From Dasyornis broadbenti (Eukaryota; Chordata; Aves; Passeriformes; Dasyornithidae): 64,000 nucleotides of DNA. The translations under genes were made by a program, and so were the position numbers. Location: positions 124,307 to 188,306 of the forward strand of contig VZRN01005167.1 of NCBI GenBank assembly GCA_013397935.1, written 5' to 3'. The notes under the pieces are model-generated. The model worked only from the letters and a program-made list of their open reading frames with translations. It had not been told where the DNA came from and ran no database searches. Below, piece by piece: positions 25,601 to 39,883 of the stretch; the first letter of the stretch is position 1, and every line of letters begins with the position of its first letter.

Positions 25601-28498
25601 ACCCATCCCACTTGTGATCTTTAATATTACCTTCCTCACTGGTAATCACACCAGTTTTTCTCTCAGACCTTTTCTTAACGTTCATTTTCATAATCAGACA
25701 CATGCTTATCTTAGCAGGCAATTTACTTCACAAAGTTAGATTTTAAGTCTTCCTAGGAAGCACCAATGGCTAATTCATGCTTTCTGTTACATTTGCACAA
25801 ATCTGTAGTAACAGGATGAAAATGATCTTGCCCCTAAAGATGCAATTAACTAAATGTGCCATATTACTTAATGACGAGAAGTCTATATAAATAAAAACCG
25901 CTACCATAATACTACTCATTACCAATCCACATCCAACCAATCTTTATTCTGCAGATTAGTTTCCAACAAACTCCTGTTGCAAGGTTTCTTTTGCACTTGC
26001 ACGCCAGATATCCTCCACTTCAGACTGCACGGACCTTATTCTAGCAGCTTTGTTCAACACAAGATGCAGACACACCATGTGTCTTTTTGAAATGACAGGA
26101 AACCTGAACAACTCCTCTAATTGCTGAGCACTTATGTCTACTCTTTACCCAAACGGGAACACTTTCAATTAAAAAACCACCTTGTTTTTCTTTCAGGAAA
26201 ATGGTTTATTTTCTGCTCTTCTATTATCTCATGTTCCGTTATTTCCCTTTAATTTCCTTTTGCACCTGGAATTAATTTCCATCAGCCTTGCCTTTACAAT
26301 GTGAATTACCCATTTAAACTTCTCCAAACTTCACAAAGGTCTGTTTTCCAATGAAAGACAAGGCATGGCACGCAGCAGTCTAAACCCAGTCTTACCAAAT
26401 GAGGATGATTACCTCTCTGGTGGAGAACAGCTCCCACTGGATGTATGCATTTGCAGTGGCAGTGAGTTGGCATAGTGGGTTTATGAGCCATGAAGAGCCT
26501 GTCAGTAGCTTCCCTTTGCATGCTAAGCAGCACTCACATGTTCCAAACCCCTGCCAACAATTCTTGCTCCCCAGGTGAGCAGCATTTTGCATTGTATCCA
26601 ATGTCTCTCACCTCTTGCCTGTTTCAGCACAGGTACCACACCATGGTACAACTCTGCTCTCAGCTACAATCTCTCTATCTCAGTCTATTTATTTCTCTTG
26701 CAAGCACAGAAGTGCAGAGAATAGTTTGGGAAGCCTAATCCCTCTAGGACCCTGCTTTCCACTCATTCACATTTTGACGTAAAACGTTAATTATTCATGC
26801 TGATTGCAATCTGAAAGCCATTTTTTTAAGCTCTGCAAACTACACTGCACTGAATACATCACTCTAAACACGTCTTTATTGATATGAATTTTGTCAAAAT
26901 ACCAAGTATTTTTTATGTTGTAAGATAGTACACAAGATTTTTACTTGCAACAAAAGCACTTTATCAGGTTATGTCACCAATAGCTATATAATTCTTCCTG
27001 TAAACCCTGCAATTACAGAAAATAAGGATTTTTAGATTTCTTTGATATCAACTGTTTTGTGTATCCTTTATTGCTCTTATTAGTCACTGGGTTTTCCATC
27101 TCTTACGCATTTATTTCATATAGATTCAAGGCTAGATCAAATAAACACTCCTGTAGCTCATCACTGTCATGTGCCCAGACACTGGAGCAGACACCACAGG
27201 TCTGTCCTGGGCATCACACACTATATCTGGAGACTCAGCAGCTCCAAAATAGGGCTCAGAGCAGTCACTACAAGCGGAACACATCCAAAAACTAACCAAG
27301 AGAAAAACAGGGCCAGCGAAAGCAAAAGAGATATCACACTGTTCTTGGGGCTATAATTCCGTAAGTACCAGGAATTGCTCCAGCAAAAAACTTCAACTTG
27401 AAATGAACAGCTATTTTACCCTTCCTAACTGACAAGCAGGGAAAAGATGCACAGTGTGCAATTTAAGAAAGCAGAGGAAGTAAGATGAGATAGATGCAAG
27501 GACTTTTCTGTTAGACCAAGCAAAGAACTTCTTTGGGAAAAAAGAGAATCGTGAGGTCACTTTCAACTTCTTCTTGAAAAGGCTTGAACCCACATTTCCC
27601 ACTTTTCCTGGAAACACTATTACACTTCACCCCATGATGGATGAAGGAACACATCTATCCTACTAAAACTGTTAGTTTAGAGAATTCAACACCTACTGGG
27701 TCTGAAAGAAAGCATTAGTGATAGTTATGGCACAGATCTGCCAGCACAAACACCCTTCTCCCAACACTATTCCTGGGCTTTACTGTGGGTTCTTTACTGC
27801 TTCACTTATGGATTGAAAGCAACTACTGTTCACAGCTGTGATTTGTTGAGAGCCTGATCCTGTCTAGTTCTGTGCAAAGGAGACTAAAGGAGAGTGAAGA
27901 TACTGCTTCCCACTGTTCCCTTTTTTCACTTCTGCTAGGGGATCTTCTGCTTGAGGCATGAGGGGAGAGATGAGAGAGGTGAGGTGCTGTCTCCTACATC
28001 CTCTCCCCAGAAAGCAAAAGCAGGAGAGGACGGATGGGTAGATGGAGGCCTAGTAGCAGAGCTGGCTGGGCACCCAGTAAGAAGGATCCATGTTTCAGCT
28101 TGTGAAGAACTGCCATAAAAAACTCATTTTCTGGTGTATATGTCAGCTACAAGCAGAATTTCCCATCTAGGGTACTGACTCCAAGGTATCCTCCTCATAC
28201 TGTAATCACACCGCCACACTAAAAGCTCACCTAGCAGAGAGCATCAGAAAAATACTACTCTTCAAACCTCCTTAAAAGATATTTTGCCGAGAAGGAGATT
28301 AAATCTCACAACACCAAAAATTTCAGGGGAGAAAGCTGGGCACAAGTCATACCCATAGAACGACTGTAATTCAAGGCTCTAACACTGTGTACAACAAATG
28401 AAATCCTACCAGGCAAAACCGTTGCAGTGGGGTTTGTGACTCTCACCTTACAAGTGGGCATCAAGCACTGGAACGTCAGGAACACCTCCAGTACACAT

Positions 28499-29087
28499 TG
28501 AGTTGGTTTGGGCTGAGACAGAGTTAATTTTCTTCACAGAAGCTTGTATGGAGCTAAGTTTTGGGTTTTTTTATCAACACTGAGAAGAGTGTTGAAACAC
28601 AGGTATGTTTTTGCTTCTGCTGAGCAGGGCTTGTACAGTGTCAAGGCCTTCTCTGCTCCTCACATGGTTGCAGCAGCAAGGAGGCTGGGGATACACAAGG
28701 TGCTGGGAGGAGACACAGCAGGGACAGCCAGCCCTAACTGCCCCAAGGGATATTCCAGACCATAGAGTGTCATGCTCAGCATATAAAGCTGGGGGAAGAA
28801 GAAAGAAGGGGGAGATGTTTGGAGTGACGGTATTTTCTTCCCAGGTCATCGTGATGGGGCTCTCTTTTCTGGGGATGGCTGAGCACCTTCCTGTCTATAG
28901 AAAGTAGTAAAGGAATTCTTTATTTTGCTTTGCTTGTACACGCATCTTCTGCTTTACCGATTTAACTCTCTTGATCTCAAATCACAAGTTTTCTCACTTT
29001 TCTTCTTCTTTCTCCCTCATTCTGCTGGCAGAGAGTGAGCGAGTGACTGTCTGGGGCTTAGTTGCTGGCTGGGGTGAAACCATGACA
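28499..29087 (+). mobile_element. Solo LTR of an avian ERVL-like endogenous retrovirus
   Basis: A roughly 589-bp LTR begins TGAGTTGGTTTGGGCTGAGA and ends GCTGGCTGGGGTGAAACCATGACA. Its body matches what I remember of a very common avian LTR: agagttaattttcttcacag near the start, gggatattccagaccata, then catgctcagcatataaagct with a TATA box at 28782-28787, and ttttctcacttttcttcttc before the 3' end. No gag, pol or env frame flanks it, so it is a solo LTR. I could not see a matching target-site duplication; the flanks read cacat and cgtgt. It lies in PHACTR1 intron and is oriented against the gene. Confidence 0.85.
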
Positions 29088-32000
29088 CGTGTGGACAGGA
29101 CAAGGCACCATGGCTCAAGAGTCCTGGATGCAGCTGTGCAGACACTTAGGTTAAGCAATCCGATTTGTCTTTCAGTCATACCCAAACTCATCAACTAGAG
29201 CTAAGTCTCATCCATCAGAGCTCAAGTTCTTCCCGAGACTCAAAGCTAAGGACAAGAGAGAAGCTGTCTTCCTGTCTTCATCCCAGCAAGTCTTTAACCC
29301 ATTCAACAAGAAAAAAACAACCAGAATTGAAGCCCAGGTATGTTCAAATCGTAAATATATCCTGATGAAGAAACAGAGCATAACATTTTTTCCTACACTT
29401 GTTTCAGCTTGCTAGCGATTGAAACTGTCTTCTTGAAGGTGCTGGTAATGATTACATTTTCATGGTTGGACTTATCTCTTATAGCAGCCTGAATTGCAAA
29501 TTCTACTCAGCTGCAAAATATAAAAGTAATCCAAGAAAAGGATCCAATCCACAGAAGCCCATAGGTCTGTTGCTCACATTTTGCTAGGCTTCTGTTACTG
29601 GGTAACTATTTTCCTAACTGCCATGTGGACAGGGGAAGACACAGTTGCTCACATAGCAGAGCACCTTGGCTCTACCAGTCCTCACTGGGAATCAGGGAAG
29701 TTCTCCACCCTTCTAAAAACAAACCACTAGTGCAAAAGGCTAGCTGTTTATTTTGAGAAAGCCCAGAAAAAAAATTTAAATGCTTCTAAATTTCTTAGGG
29801 GACTTATGAAAGACTAAACAATTTTTGATCTTTATATTTTGACGCTCTTGTAAGTAGGAATATCCAATATTTTTACTTTATTTTACTAAAAATGTGTGCT
29901 TTAGAAGGCATATCTTTATATTTTTCAGAAACCTGAGAGAGGCATGTCTTCCTATTAAATGGCCATTTCAGAAAATGGCATTACAAACTTTAAACTTCCT
30001 AAACACAGTGGTACCATCTTACCACTATCATCATAAAGATAAAAAACTGAGTTTTAATGACTGTAATGGCTAGGAGAATAGGGAAAAAAGTATCACATTT
30101 AAGAGCTAGAAAGTTCAAACTATTCCCTAGTAAACTCTGTATTCCTTCCCTTAGGAAAAAGAAACTTCTATTTCTGTTCTTTAAAGAAGTTGATAGGAAG
30201 TTGGCCAAGAGGAAAAGAGTAATTATACCAAATGGCATATTGATAATGAGCATAAACATGAGTTTAAAAACCTCCTTCAGTAACAGACTAGCAAAAAAAA
30301 TATGTTTCATTGGACTCTGAAAGGAGACAATCTGTATCCATGTTCAGGAATTTACAATAAGTACTAAATACTTTTGCTTTGAGTACCTAAGTGCAGCTAC
30401 ATATGGTCTTTGCTGACTTTCATTATAATGAGAACATTTTTTGTTTATTCAAATGATAGTTTAGACCCTTGACTGTGGTGAAATATCTGTTTAGGCCCTT
30501 ATAGTAGAGTCTTGAGTTTCAAAGATGACTACTCAAAGGGGACAAAAATATCCACAACTCTTTTAAGGTCATGAATAAAGCACGGCAAGTTGCTGGCTAA
30601 AACACTGAGTATTTCTGTGTGGTTTTCATAGCTATGCTTTCACTTTTTTGCCACCATCTTTTTTAGCATTAAGTTTTAGGGTGTCTTATGGTTGCTGAAC
30701 TCTGCAGGATATTGCTCTTGCTCAACAGATTTAGAGGAAAGTCTCTAGTTTCTAAAAAGCTGCTGCTGCCTTGAAAAGAAGATGATCAGGCGATCAAATT
30801 AGTATATCTGTCTAAGAAATGTTACAGTCTAAGGAAGGACCTTTGCACGTAGCTTCAAGCTCATGAATTATTCCAAGTCCAGCAATCAAAAATAGCTCAA
30901 AAAATGAGAATGGGTTTAGATCAGAGCTGAGGAAAAAAGATACTACAGGGAACCAAGAAAACACGGCCACAGAAAAAGCTTTGAAATACATCCAGATGCT
31001 TTATGCTCTGATATAATGCTAGCACAAAGAAATGAATGAAATCTTGATTGTAGGACAGTGAATGACAAAGGTCATGAAGAGTTGGATTACCTTACCCTAG
31101 CCATCTAGTGACTGGCCAAAACTGCTAAAGGATCCTTTCCAGAATGCAAAATTTACCTTAAGAAATTGGTGGAGAAGACATTACAACATGATGTGTGACT
31201 GAGTGCTTTCCACTGTATTGATGAAAGTGATGCCTTTCTGTGGGGTTTAGAGATGAACCGGCGGCATGTTGTGAGTTGCAAATGCAAGCAGAGCACTCCA
31301 GCCATGCACTGGGATGTGCCTACACGGAGTCACTTGGCCATGAAATTGGCAGCAAAATTCATTTTCAACATCATGAAAGTACTTGCGATAGGCATCTGCA
31401 CAAGGTTTCATTTGAACCCAGAAGGAAGATGAAATTCAACCAAACCCTGACATTTCTTGCAATTAAAACTATGTGATCTTTTTTCACCCCTTCACTTCCG
31501 GCACTGGACAAAGAAATAAACTGATGCCATCTCTCTTGCCTACATGCTGAAAGTTTCCTTTCAAAGTCCTCAAGATTCTGCTACCAAGCAGATGATAAAA
31601 AAACAACAATCAAACCAAAACAATAAACCACAACAACTACAACTTCAGCCTTTCTGAGCATTTCTTGACAGTATAAACTGCCTCTTTCTATACAACCTAC
31701 AGGGAACAGGTTCTCACTTTTAAGTACTGTTCTCTTTTAGGAGAAGTATCTACACAACATTCTACAAGTGTCACAAATCCCTGTCAAGTCAAATGTCATA
31801 TACTCTTCCAACTGAGCTGGCGTATTTGCCCCGCAAACCCAATGTTCAAAAATCTTTTTACTTAAATAGCATTAAAATCTCTTTACTTAAACAGCATTTT
31901 GTTTGAATTCAAAAGTCAGAGACTGTCTTTAACCATGACATCTGGCTGAGTGTATCAAGTTTTAAAAGGCTTATGGTGGTGTTTAGAATGAAAAATTTCA

Positions 32001-33220
32001 CAAGCATTTAGCTACAAAGGGAGGAAACAAGAAACAAAACAGATATATGACTGCAGGTACTAACACACAAACATATTAAAATGGAACTTGGATAACATGC
32101 AATAATAATGCAAAAATCTGAAATAAATTAATCATAGCAAGTGAAGAACACTGCTTGGTAAGCATGGGGAATAGCCGCACTAGCTCAGAACTGCTGAATT
32201 CTAAAAGTAACGCCCATCTTTATACAGGTTTGCAATTTTAAAACATTTATTTATCTCATGGGGCCCAATGGCCAAAGAAAGCTGACAAAATGAAAAACAA
32301 ATGAAAACAACCCCAAAGAAAAAGATCACCAAAAAGTGCCCTTCTTGAGCCTCTCTGCAATGCCAGCAAATGTGCTAATGAACTGATGCCTGTCTTACTG
32401 TCTTCACTGTTTAGTGAACTGGCTGTTCTGCCAACTCGAGATGAATAAGAGAAAGAAGCATCAGTTCACTGGAACTACATGATCTCCCTATTTTCTTTTA
32501 GGCTCATAGATTTCTATGCTCAGCACGACCACATTGAGTTCACAAGGAAAACGGCATTTGACTCAGATGACAAAAACGCATAGAAAACCGAATGCACATT
32601 AGTAACTAGAGTCAAATAACGCGGGGAAAATGCCGTCTTTATTTAAGTGAGACAAGGAAACACCTCCTGAGTTCTAGCTTGCTTATGCATGTGACTTAGG
32701 GGGCGGACTTTGAAGGAGAGGAAGCTACACAGCTGAGCCTCATGAGTCCTTCCTTTCTTTACTATTTAGGTACCATTTCTAATTCTCTTCAATGGCTGCT
32801 AGAGAAGCCCAAGTTTGGCAGCTACAGAGAGCAGTCAGTCAGAAATTGCTCTTTGCTATTCAGATGCTGGAGCAGACAGCATATTCTGTCTTGAGTGTCA
32901 CAGCAGATCGCTGGAAGACAACTTCTCACCCTCATGACTATAAACCAGCAGACAATTATTTTGGGGCTGTGAATATTAATGAAAGCTTTACTCATCTCAC
33001 TCTTCTATTTCTCAACAGGGTGCAATTCAGATACAAACAAAATTGCACACAAGTCTCTGCACCTGGCTTTCTCTTCAGGGTGAACCCAAATTTCAAAACT
33101 ATTTATCCAATAAAACCAGTGTGCTAGCATAAGGAAACCATCCTGTTTTGCTGGTGTATGGGAGGAGAGGGATGAGGTCTTTCAAATAGTGATTTCACTT
33201 CTGGTTCAAATAGCTTCCAC

Positions 33221-33279
33221 TGTCCGTCTGTCCGTCCGTCCGTCCGTCCATCCATCCATCCATCCATCCACCCATCCAC
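33221..33279. repeat. (TCCG)n/(TCCA)n tetranucleotide microsatellite
   Basis: About 59 bp of tetranucleotide repeat changes from TCCG units on the left to TCCA units on the right. This suggests a C-to-T (CpG decay) or interruption history within a single array. Read on the minus strand it makes an artificial DGRTDG/DGWM peptide repeat that is not coding. Confidence 0.95.
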
Positions 33280-33457
33280 TGTGCTCTTGCACTGCTGACT
33301 GTTCAGTCTGTGCATCTGAATTTTTATCAGTGTTGACATTTTAAGCAGTTTGGAAAGTAAAATGGGAAAGATAAAACTCTATAAAGCACTACAGCAGCAT
33401 GACACACATACTCTTTATATGAGTTCAATTTCAGATGATACAGAAGAAATAACATTT

Positions 33458-33486
33458 CTATTTATTTTATTTATTTACTTACTTTA
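33458..33486. repeat. (TTTA)n simple repeat
   Basis: Imperfect tetranucleotide units (ctatttattttatttattta, then cttacttta). Confidence 0.75.
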
Positions 33487-36400
33487 CCAAAAGCAAGGTT
33501 GATAGAGTCTCTTTGTTAAAAATAACACTGGAGCTGCACACATACTGTGTCAGATAGTAACAGAATATTGGAAATGTCAAAGTAACTGTATCCAATGCAA
33601 GGGGTAAAGAGAGATAAAGCTGGCGCCATAATCCTTATGACATGGACTGCTGACATTAGGGACCATGTCTACAGTCCTATGGATGTGAATATATGGATCA
33701 CCAATACTTTGGGGAAACTTGCTAATATATAGACTATGAATGCAGTAGACCACAGTGACATTTCCAGGCTTGGTCATTTGTCAGAACGTAGTTAATGAAT
33801 ATTCTAATTATTTATCCTAAGATCTCCAGTGCATTCAAGTCTGCTTACCAACATTTCTACCTGTTTATTCTTGAATCTGTATTAAAAGGATAACTATCAG
33901 CAAGATAACACTAATTGTGTTGCAGCTGAACATCCCTTAGCCTATGACTGAAGATAAAAACTAGTTATCAAAATTTCTAAAAAAACTTAGACTCTCATTT
34001 CTTGCAATGACCTGATATTCTCAGTATTTCCATCACTAGACTTCCATGCCTCCAGAAGATTTAAAATACCATTAGTCTCAGTTTTTTTAAAGAGATAATC
34101 AACTTCTCTTAGGAGGCAAAGTGAAATAAAAATCATTCTCTGCTACCTAAATCTCCCAAGACAAATTAAACAACTGGATCCATTTTAATTTTATTCCCTG
34201 CACTTCTATTGCACAAAGCCATTAGACTAATGGCCTGAAAGATGTCATACAAAAGAGACAGAGGGCAAGATCCTTCTCCTAAGGAGTGGTAGGAAAGGGT
34301 GTCTACTGAACTGCAGCAGTAAACCTGTCATCCCAGCCTTGGGCTGTACAGGGCAGGAGGAAGGAAAGGGAAGATTTGACGTACGCATTACAATCTTTCC
34401 AAAATGACCCAATCAATAGATACGCTGGGCTCTCCCTGCACGGAAGCTTGTACATCCTAAATTGCAACCCTTGGGATTTGGAGATTCAGTAAGCCATGGA
34501 GACTGAACACCTCTCCTAGTTAGGGGCAAGGAAATGAGCACAGTAATCACAAACCAAGTTGCACAAACCAAGGCCTAGGAGCCTGCATGTCTCTTGCCCT
34601 AGTTTATGTCCTGGCTAGCACACTATAAATCATAAATATGCAGAAACCTGCCCTCCTCTTCTCTTTGGACATTTTGGACACTGTTTTATTTTGGGGGAAG
34701 GGAGGGCTTTGAGGAAGGCTGGGGAGATGTTTGTCTTTTACTCCTGAGTCATATTTTCAAACCTTAAAAATTTCCACTGTCTATGCAGAGGAAATACGCA
34801 GAGGCTGTCAGTTAGGTCTGGTCATCTCTTGTTTGTGGTTTCTCTCACTTGGGATGCAGAGCTTCCTTTCAGGGAGGAACACTGCTTGTCCATAAGATCT
34901 CTTTCAACATCATGGCTTAATGTTGGCTGATGGGCACTGTGATTTTGGGCACATTTCAGAAAGGGTAGCCAGCACATTACCAAAGCCAGAATGGTAATGT
35001 CTAGTAGTTCCAAAGAAGCTACAACAGGCAATTTTATAGCAACTGGTTTTATCTTTGATTTAAATTATATCATGTGCTCATTGTTTTTCAGAGCAACAGA
35101 AATAACTCATCTTCTTTTGAATCTAAGAGTCTCATCCAAAGGCAAAGGCTCTGCTAGATTTGCCTCATCTTTAGTAAGCTCGACCTAAAGTCAGAAAAGT
35201 CAGTGAGAGATGACAGTGACATGATCAAACATTATCTTATTCCTCTCACCCAATCCCTTCTGAGACAAGGAGACTGAAAGCAACAGACCAGTGAAGATTC
35301 ATGTCACTTCACAAGAGCAAAAAAACAGCAAGAGGACAGTTTTCCACCTCATAGGGAAGGCAGGAACATCATTATTTTCTGAGAAGCGTGCAAATCAAAG
35401 TCACAAAGGAAAAACGGGGCCTCCAAGTGTGTCCCAACTTCACCCCTTTGCAGCTTTGCTGCATTCATTTAGATAATGGCAAACATCACAGTACCCTTCC
35501 GTTTCTAAGACAGCCAGTGAAACACGCAGACAAAGCTGGCTTAACCACTGGACACTCTGGTGCTGCCCTTCAGCTACACCAGTCCCCTGATGTTGGGTTT
35601 GGCTAATGGATTTGGGACAGCGCGTGAGACCTGGCGTGATCCATTGAAGAGACTACAAATATATCCAATTAATCTTAGACATCCTGGCAGACTGTTAGCA
35701 AGATGGTACTGCATATACTTATACTGTGCTCTTGAAATTAGATTCTTGCTGATTGTGGGCTGAATAAGGTGTCAACAACAGGAAGCCAAATTCAGCACTG
35801 TCTGATTACAAACAGGAAGATCTTAGAGGATACAAAGGAATAGCTATGCATTTACTACCAGCCACTGAAATAGATCAAGAACCAAAATCCTACAATACAA
35901 AAATTAATGTAGAAAGCCTACCTCCTTTGCTGAGGGAGCAGCAACGAATGAAAATGTCATAAATACAACAGCATACTCAAAGGATAGGTTTTGCTCATCA
36001 GTCAAGGAGCCCATAAATGAACTCTGCTGCTTTTAATGATATGATATGATATATAAAGAAAAGGCAAACAAAAAGAAAAGAAAGGAAGGGATATCACATG
36101 GTAGAATACTGAATCTTTTGATCTCTTCCCTACATATCCAGTATTTCTCTGCTGTTTAGTTTTGACAGATAGTGACAACATTAATGAAAAAATTCCAATA
36201 ATGGTTGCAAAGTGAAGTACTTCTGTCTAGCTCATTTTCTTCTAAAGAATCACAAGTTTCAAAAAACTAAGAAGCCAAATGAGCAAACCACCCTCTAAGA
36301 AAAACATCTCTAAGCAAGTAAGAAGTACTCAGAAAAGAACAAAACACAGAAATGGAATCCAGCTGCCCACTTGGGCACGGATCAAAGCATAGAATTGGAC

Positions 36401-38864
36401 ATTGAGATGGTGGATGTCAAAAAAGGCACAGAAAACTGAGCTTATTCAGCCAGGTTGATATCAGGTGGTTTGAATTGCTTTGTGCAGAGTGCAACAAGAA
36501 CACGTACCTCCATGATCTATGCCACCATCAACATCTTGCCCCTTTTTTACAAACTGTCTCCCTACTTTACACATGGAAAATCTGTACCCTTTTATGCTTT
36601 ACCAAATAGTTCTGTACTACATTTCTGATGTATGTAACTTGATATGGAAAAATCAAAACCAGGCATATTAATCAAGATGGCAACAAATACTCAGAGCAGG
36701 TCATTACTGTTAAGTACAGGAAAACCACTGTCTTGCTTTCATCATACTTGATGACATTTTATCTGCTTTTTTGAAGTTCCCACAAGCAAACGATTTTTCA
36801 TTGTGTGTTTGGTATTGCCCCAATCTTTGCATTTAAGAAGCTTACATATACCAAGACTTTAAACTAGTTTCTCAGATAGAAAGTAGGATGGTAAAATGCT
36901 ATCAAAAGATGACAACTGAATTACCGCATCAGAAAGGGGAGAAAACAATAAAAGGAGACAAAGCTGAAACAGATGAGCTGTCTGCTCTCTAAAGACCTGA
37001 AGAATTGAGGTGTCCTCTTATCCGTGTCATTATGTCAGAACTGTGTAATAAAAATGAGGGGGGGCTGAGCCATCATGACCAATTCCATCATCTTTTCTGC
37101 TTTTGTTCCTAAAAGTCCTCATAAATGGCACAGATATACAGAATTCCCCAAAAAGCTGGCAAACATTTCTCCTGTAAGGACATGGGAGTTTTCACTGGAA
37201 AACAAAAACTTAGTCATCTGCTTGCGTAAGCTTGATTCAATCTTGTGTACACTTTTTCTCCTCATACTATCTAATTTACCAAAGTGAAGACCTTGCTTAC
37301 TACCTATATTTTCCCTACAGTTCCTGTCAGTAATGTAAATTATATTGCAATTTTGGACAAGACAACTTCCAAGGCGCTTCAAAGTAAGCCTGGAGCTCTG
37401 CTCGGTGACAGCCCATGCAAACCTGGCCGTGAATTTCCTATTGCTAGCACAGTGTCACCTGGAATGGTACGCAATTGGCCTACTTTGTGGCCAGCAGCTT
37501 TTGCTACAGGCAGTTTAACAGGATATGAGTTAGTCACTACAGGGAAGCATATGAGCAATTAATGACCTGCTCCAGGCTTGGTGATATTTCTTCAGCTTTA
37601 GTTTGGGACATAAATGCCCCTTCCTCTCTTCCCCTACCCCTTTTATTTTCTTCAGCTGCAGACTAGCCAGCTGAAAGAATTGCCAGTGTTTAAAGGAAGC
37701 TTCACGTATCACCAGTCAGCCACTTGCATTTGCTAGTCTTGGCAAATGTGTAAGCCAGGGGGACACCTTCTTACAGCCCAGACTGACCTTTTTGCTCCTC
37801 TTCTCTTTCTCCCCACTCCACTCCCTGCCTGCAGGCCATGCCCAGCTGCAGCAGCACTAACAGATCCCTGTTAGTCTCTTATCTCAGGTCAGACCCACCG
37901 GTAACTGATGAGTTTTCGTTAGTCCCTGACGTGCAAGACACACTGACTGGAGCAGAGTGCTGGGACTTTGCTCTCTCTCTGCACCTTGGTAAAGGAATGG
38001 TAAAGGATCATGTTGGTTGCCTTGGGATTTTGCCATCTGGAAGTTACCATGAGTAGGCATCACACCTTCCTCCTAGAAGGCACATTTATTCTCAGCCTGC
38101 AAAGCACCAAGGGCTTGTCTCTTCCAGAGCAGAAAGTGATGCTGGTGAAAGCAAAGTGGACCACGCAGCTCACCAGCAACCTGTTGGGATGTGGAGCATC
38201 TTTGCTTGATCTTACCAACTTTCTCTAGCATAGCACCATATTCACCCAAATCAAACACTACAGAGTTCAACAGACAAAAATAAACCAATTTTGTTCTATG
38301 ACCCATTCTGCAAAGGAGATATATTTCACTCTGCAATGAAAGCCAAAGCTCATGCCTTTCCGCCTTTGCCTCTTTCTTTACGGTAACTATCCCTCAGGGA
38401 ATAAAGACACACATTGCATAATTGTATCAGCTGTTCAAACCTCAAACATGTTTTTCAGCTTCCCATGCTTCACAACAGGACCAGGTACACCATTTTTTTA
38501 CCTACTTTTCCACTCTATGTAGTCTACTTTTTTTACTCCAAAATATTTTATGATTTTTGACAGGTACCATTGTAAAAGATTGCAATGCCTCATAGCAACA
38601 TACTGTGCTCACTCTGCGGATGGCAATGGAAGAGCAGTTACCATCTGAAATAATGTGAGAATTAGTGAAGTAAAACTTATTTTTATACACAGCTCTTGCA
38701 GGGCTTACATTTTGTCTAGAAGACAACTATTTAATTTAGTAATTACTTTTGTGGGAAGCAATACAATCACCTCAGAGACAATCTCTTAAGTGATGCTAAA
38801 GTAAATGTTCTCAAAATTCCCAGTTAAAAGAAGTAAGTCTTCAGTTCCAGGTGGGAATCACACA

Positions 38865-38887
38865 TTCATACACACACACACACACAT
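38865..38887. repeat. (CA)n dinucleotide repeat
   Basis: A short CA microsatellite (catacacacacacacacaca), then catatgcacatg. Confidence 0.9.
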
Positions 38888-39883
38888 ATGCACATGTACA
38901 AGCCCCCATACACAACCCTCCACTTTTCCATTTGGAAAAGATATTAATCTGGAAGCTCTAGAAAAAGGGCAGTATCAGAAAAACAAGTGTTGGAATTCCT
39001 ACAGCAATAGTACCTTAGTCCATGCTGATTTTCATGCATTTATAAGACCTTAGAATAATTTTTGCTTAAATAGCAAAACCATGAAGTACAGGAGCACATA
39101 AGAAATAGACCAAATATCAGCTCTGAATGAAGTCTTTCCAGTATGTTCATTCTTAATATTATTTGTACTTCTATTGCACTTGAACCTAAAGACCCTAAAA
39201 ACCTCAAGCCCCACAGTCCATGGCACTAGGAATGCAATTGGTGGGAGACCGTCCTTTCCTCCCCACTCCACTAAAGAACTCATAATCTATTTACAGACCA
39301 GCAGACAGATGGAAGGAAATCCCACTATCTCCATTTTACAGACAAGGAGCTTGGGTATGGAGTGATACACACGATGGACGTGCCTGAAGTTGCCCAGAGA
39401 TACTCTGCAAAGAATCCTTGAGCTAAGAACCCTCATCTCAGTGATAAAAAAACGCTTTGCTCTGTGCATTCCCTCTCCTCCAACACACTCTTAAGTAACT
39501 GCTTTTCACTTAAACTTTCCTGTCAGAGCCTCTGCATAAAAATCAGAAGTATCCCACTTCAATTGTTCCACTCACTCTTTCTGTTAAGTCACTTCTGTGT
39601 GTGTTTGAAGCCTCTACAGTTCTTTCTAGCCACACTAAAGTAGAGATATGTCTAAACCACGTTCCAGAGCCAGGCTCAGACTTTAGTAGGACACTGTGAT
39701 TTGCAGTCAGTTTTCAGTATATGAACACCTTAAATAAAAACCAGCCAAGTCTTTTCTTCCTTTGCTTGTTCCACTAACTACTGCTCTCTTGTCCATCAGT
39801 CATGTCATCTGCTATGACCCAGCACTGTCACAGCCCTCCCAGAGAGCACCAAAATGGGCGCACTGAGAAGTGCTCTGTACATA

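Noticed and set aside
30057..30320. Lys/Arg-rich 87-codon plus frame
   Set aside because: Biased A/T-rich intronic sequence without similarity to a known protein.
32379..32636. Nested perfect inverted repeats (TGAACTGATGC/GCATCAGTTCA; ATTTGACTC/GAGTCAAAT; ACGGCATTT/AAATGCCGT)
   Set aside because: Eleven- and nine-bp inverted repeats at under 100 bp spacing are expected about once or more by chance in 64 kb. No RNA gene or transposon end structure goes with them.
32792..33127. 111-codon plus frame starting MAAREAQVWQLQRAV
   Set aside because: No recognised family, no splice or promoter context, and its second half is ordinary intronic composition.
36420..36470. ctgagcttattcagccaggt resembling an internal CR1 segment
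   Set aside because: Only about 20 bases resemble CR1, with no supporting flanking matches.
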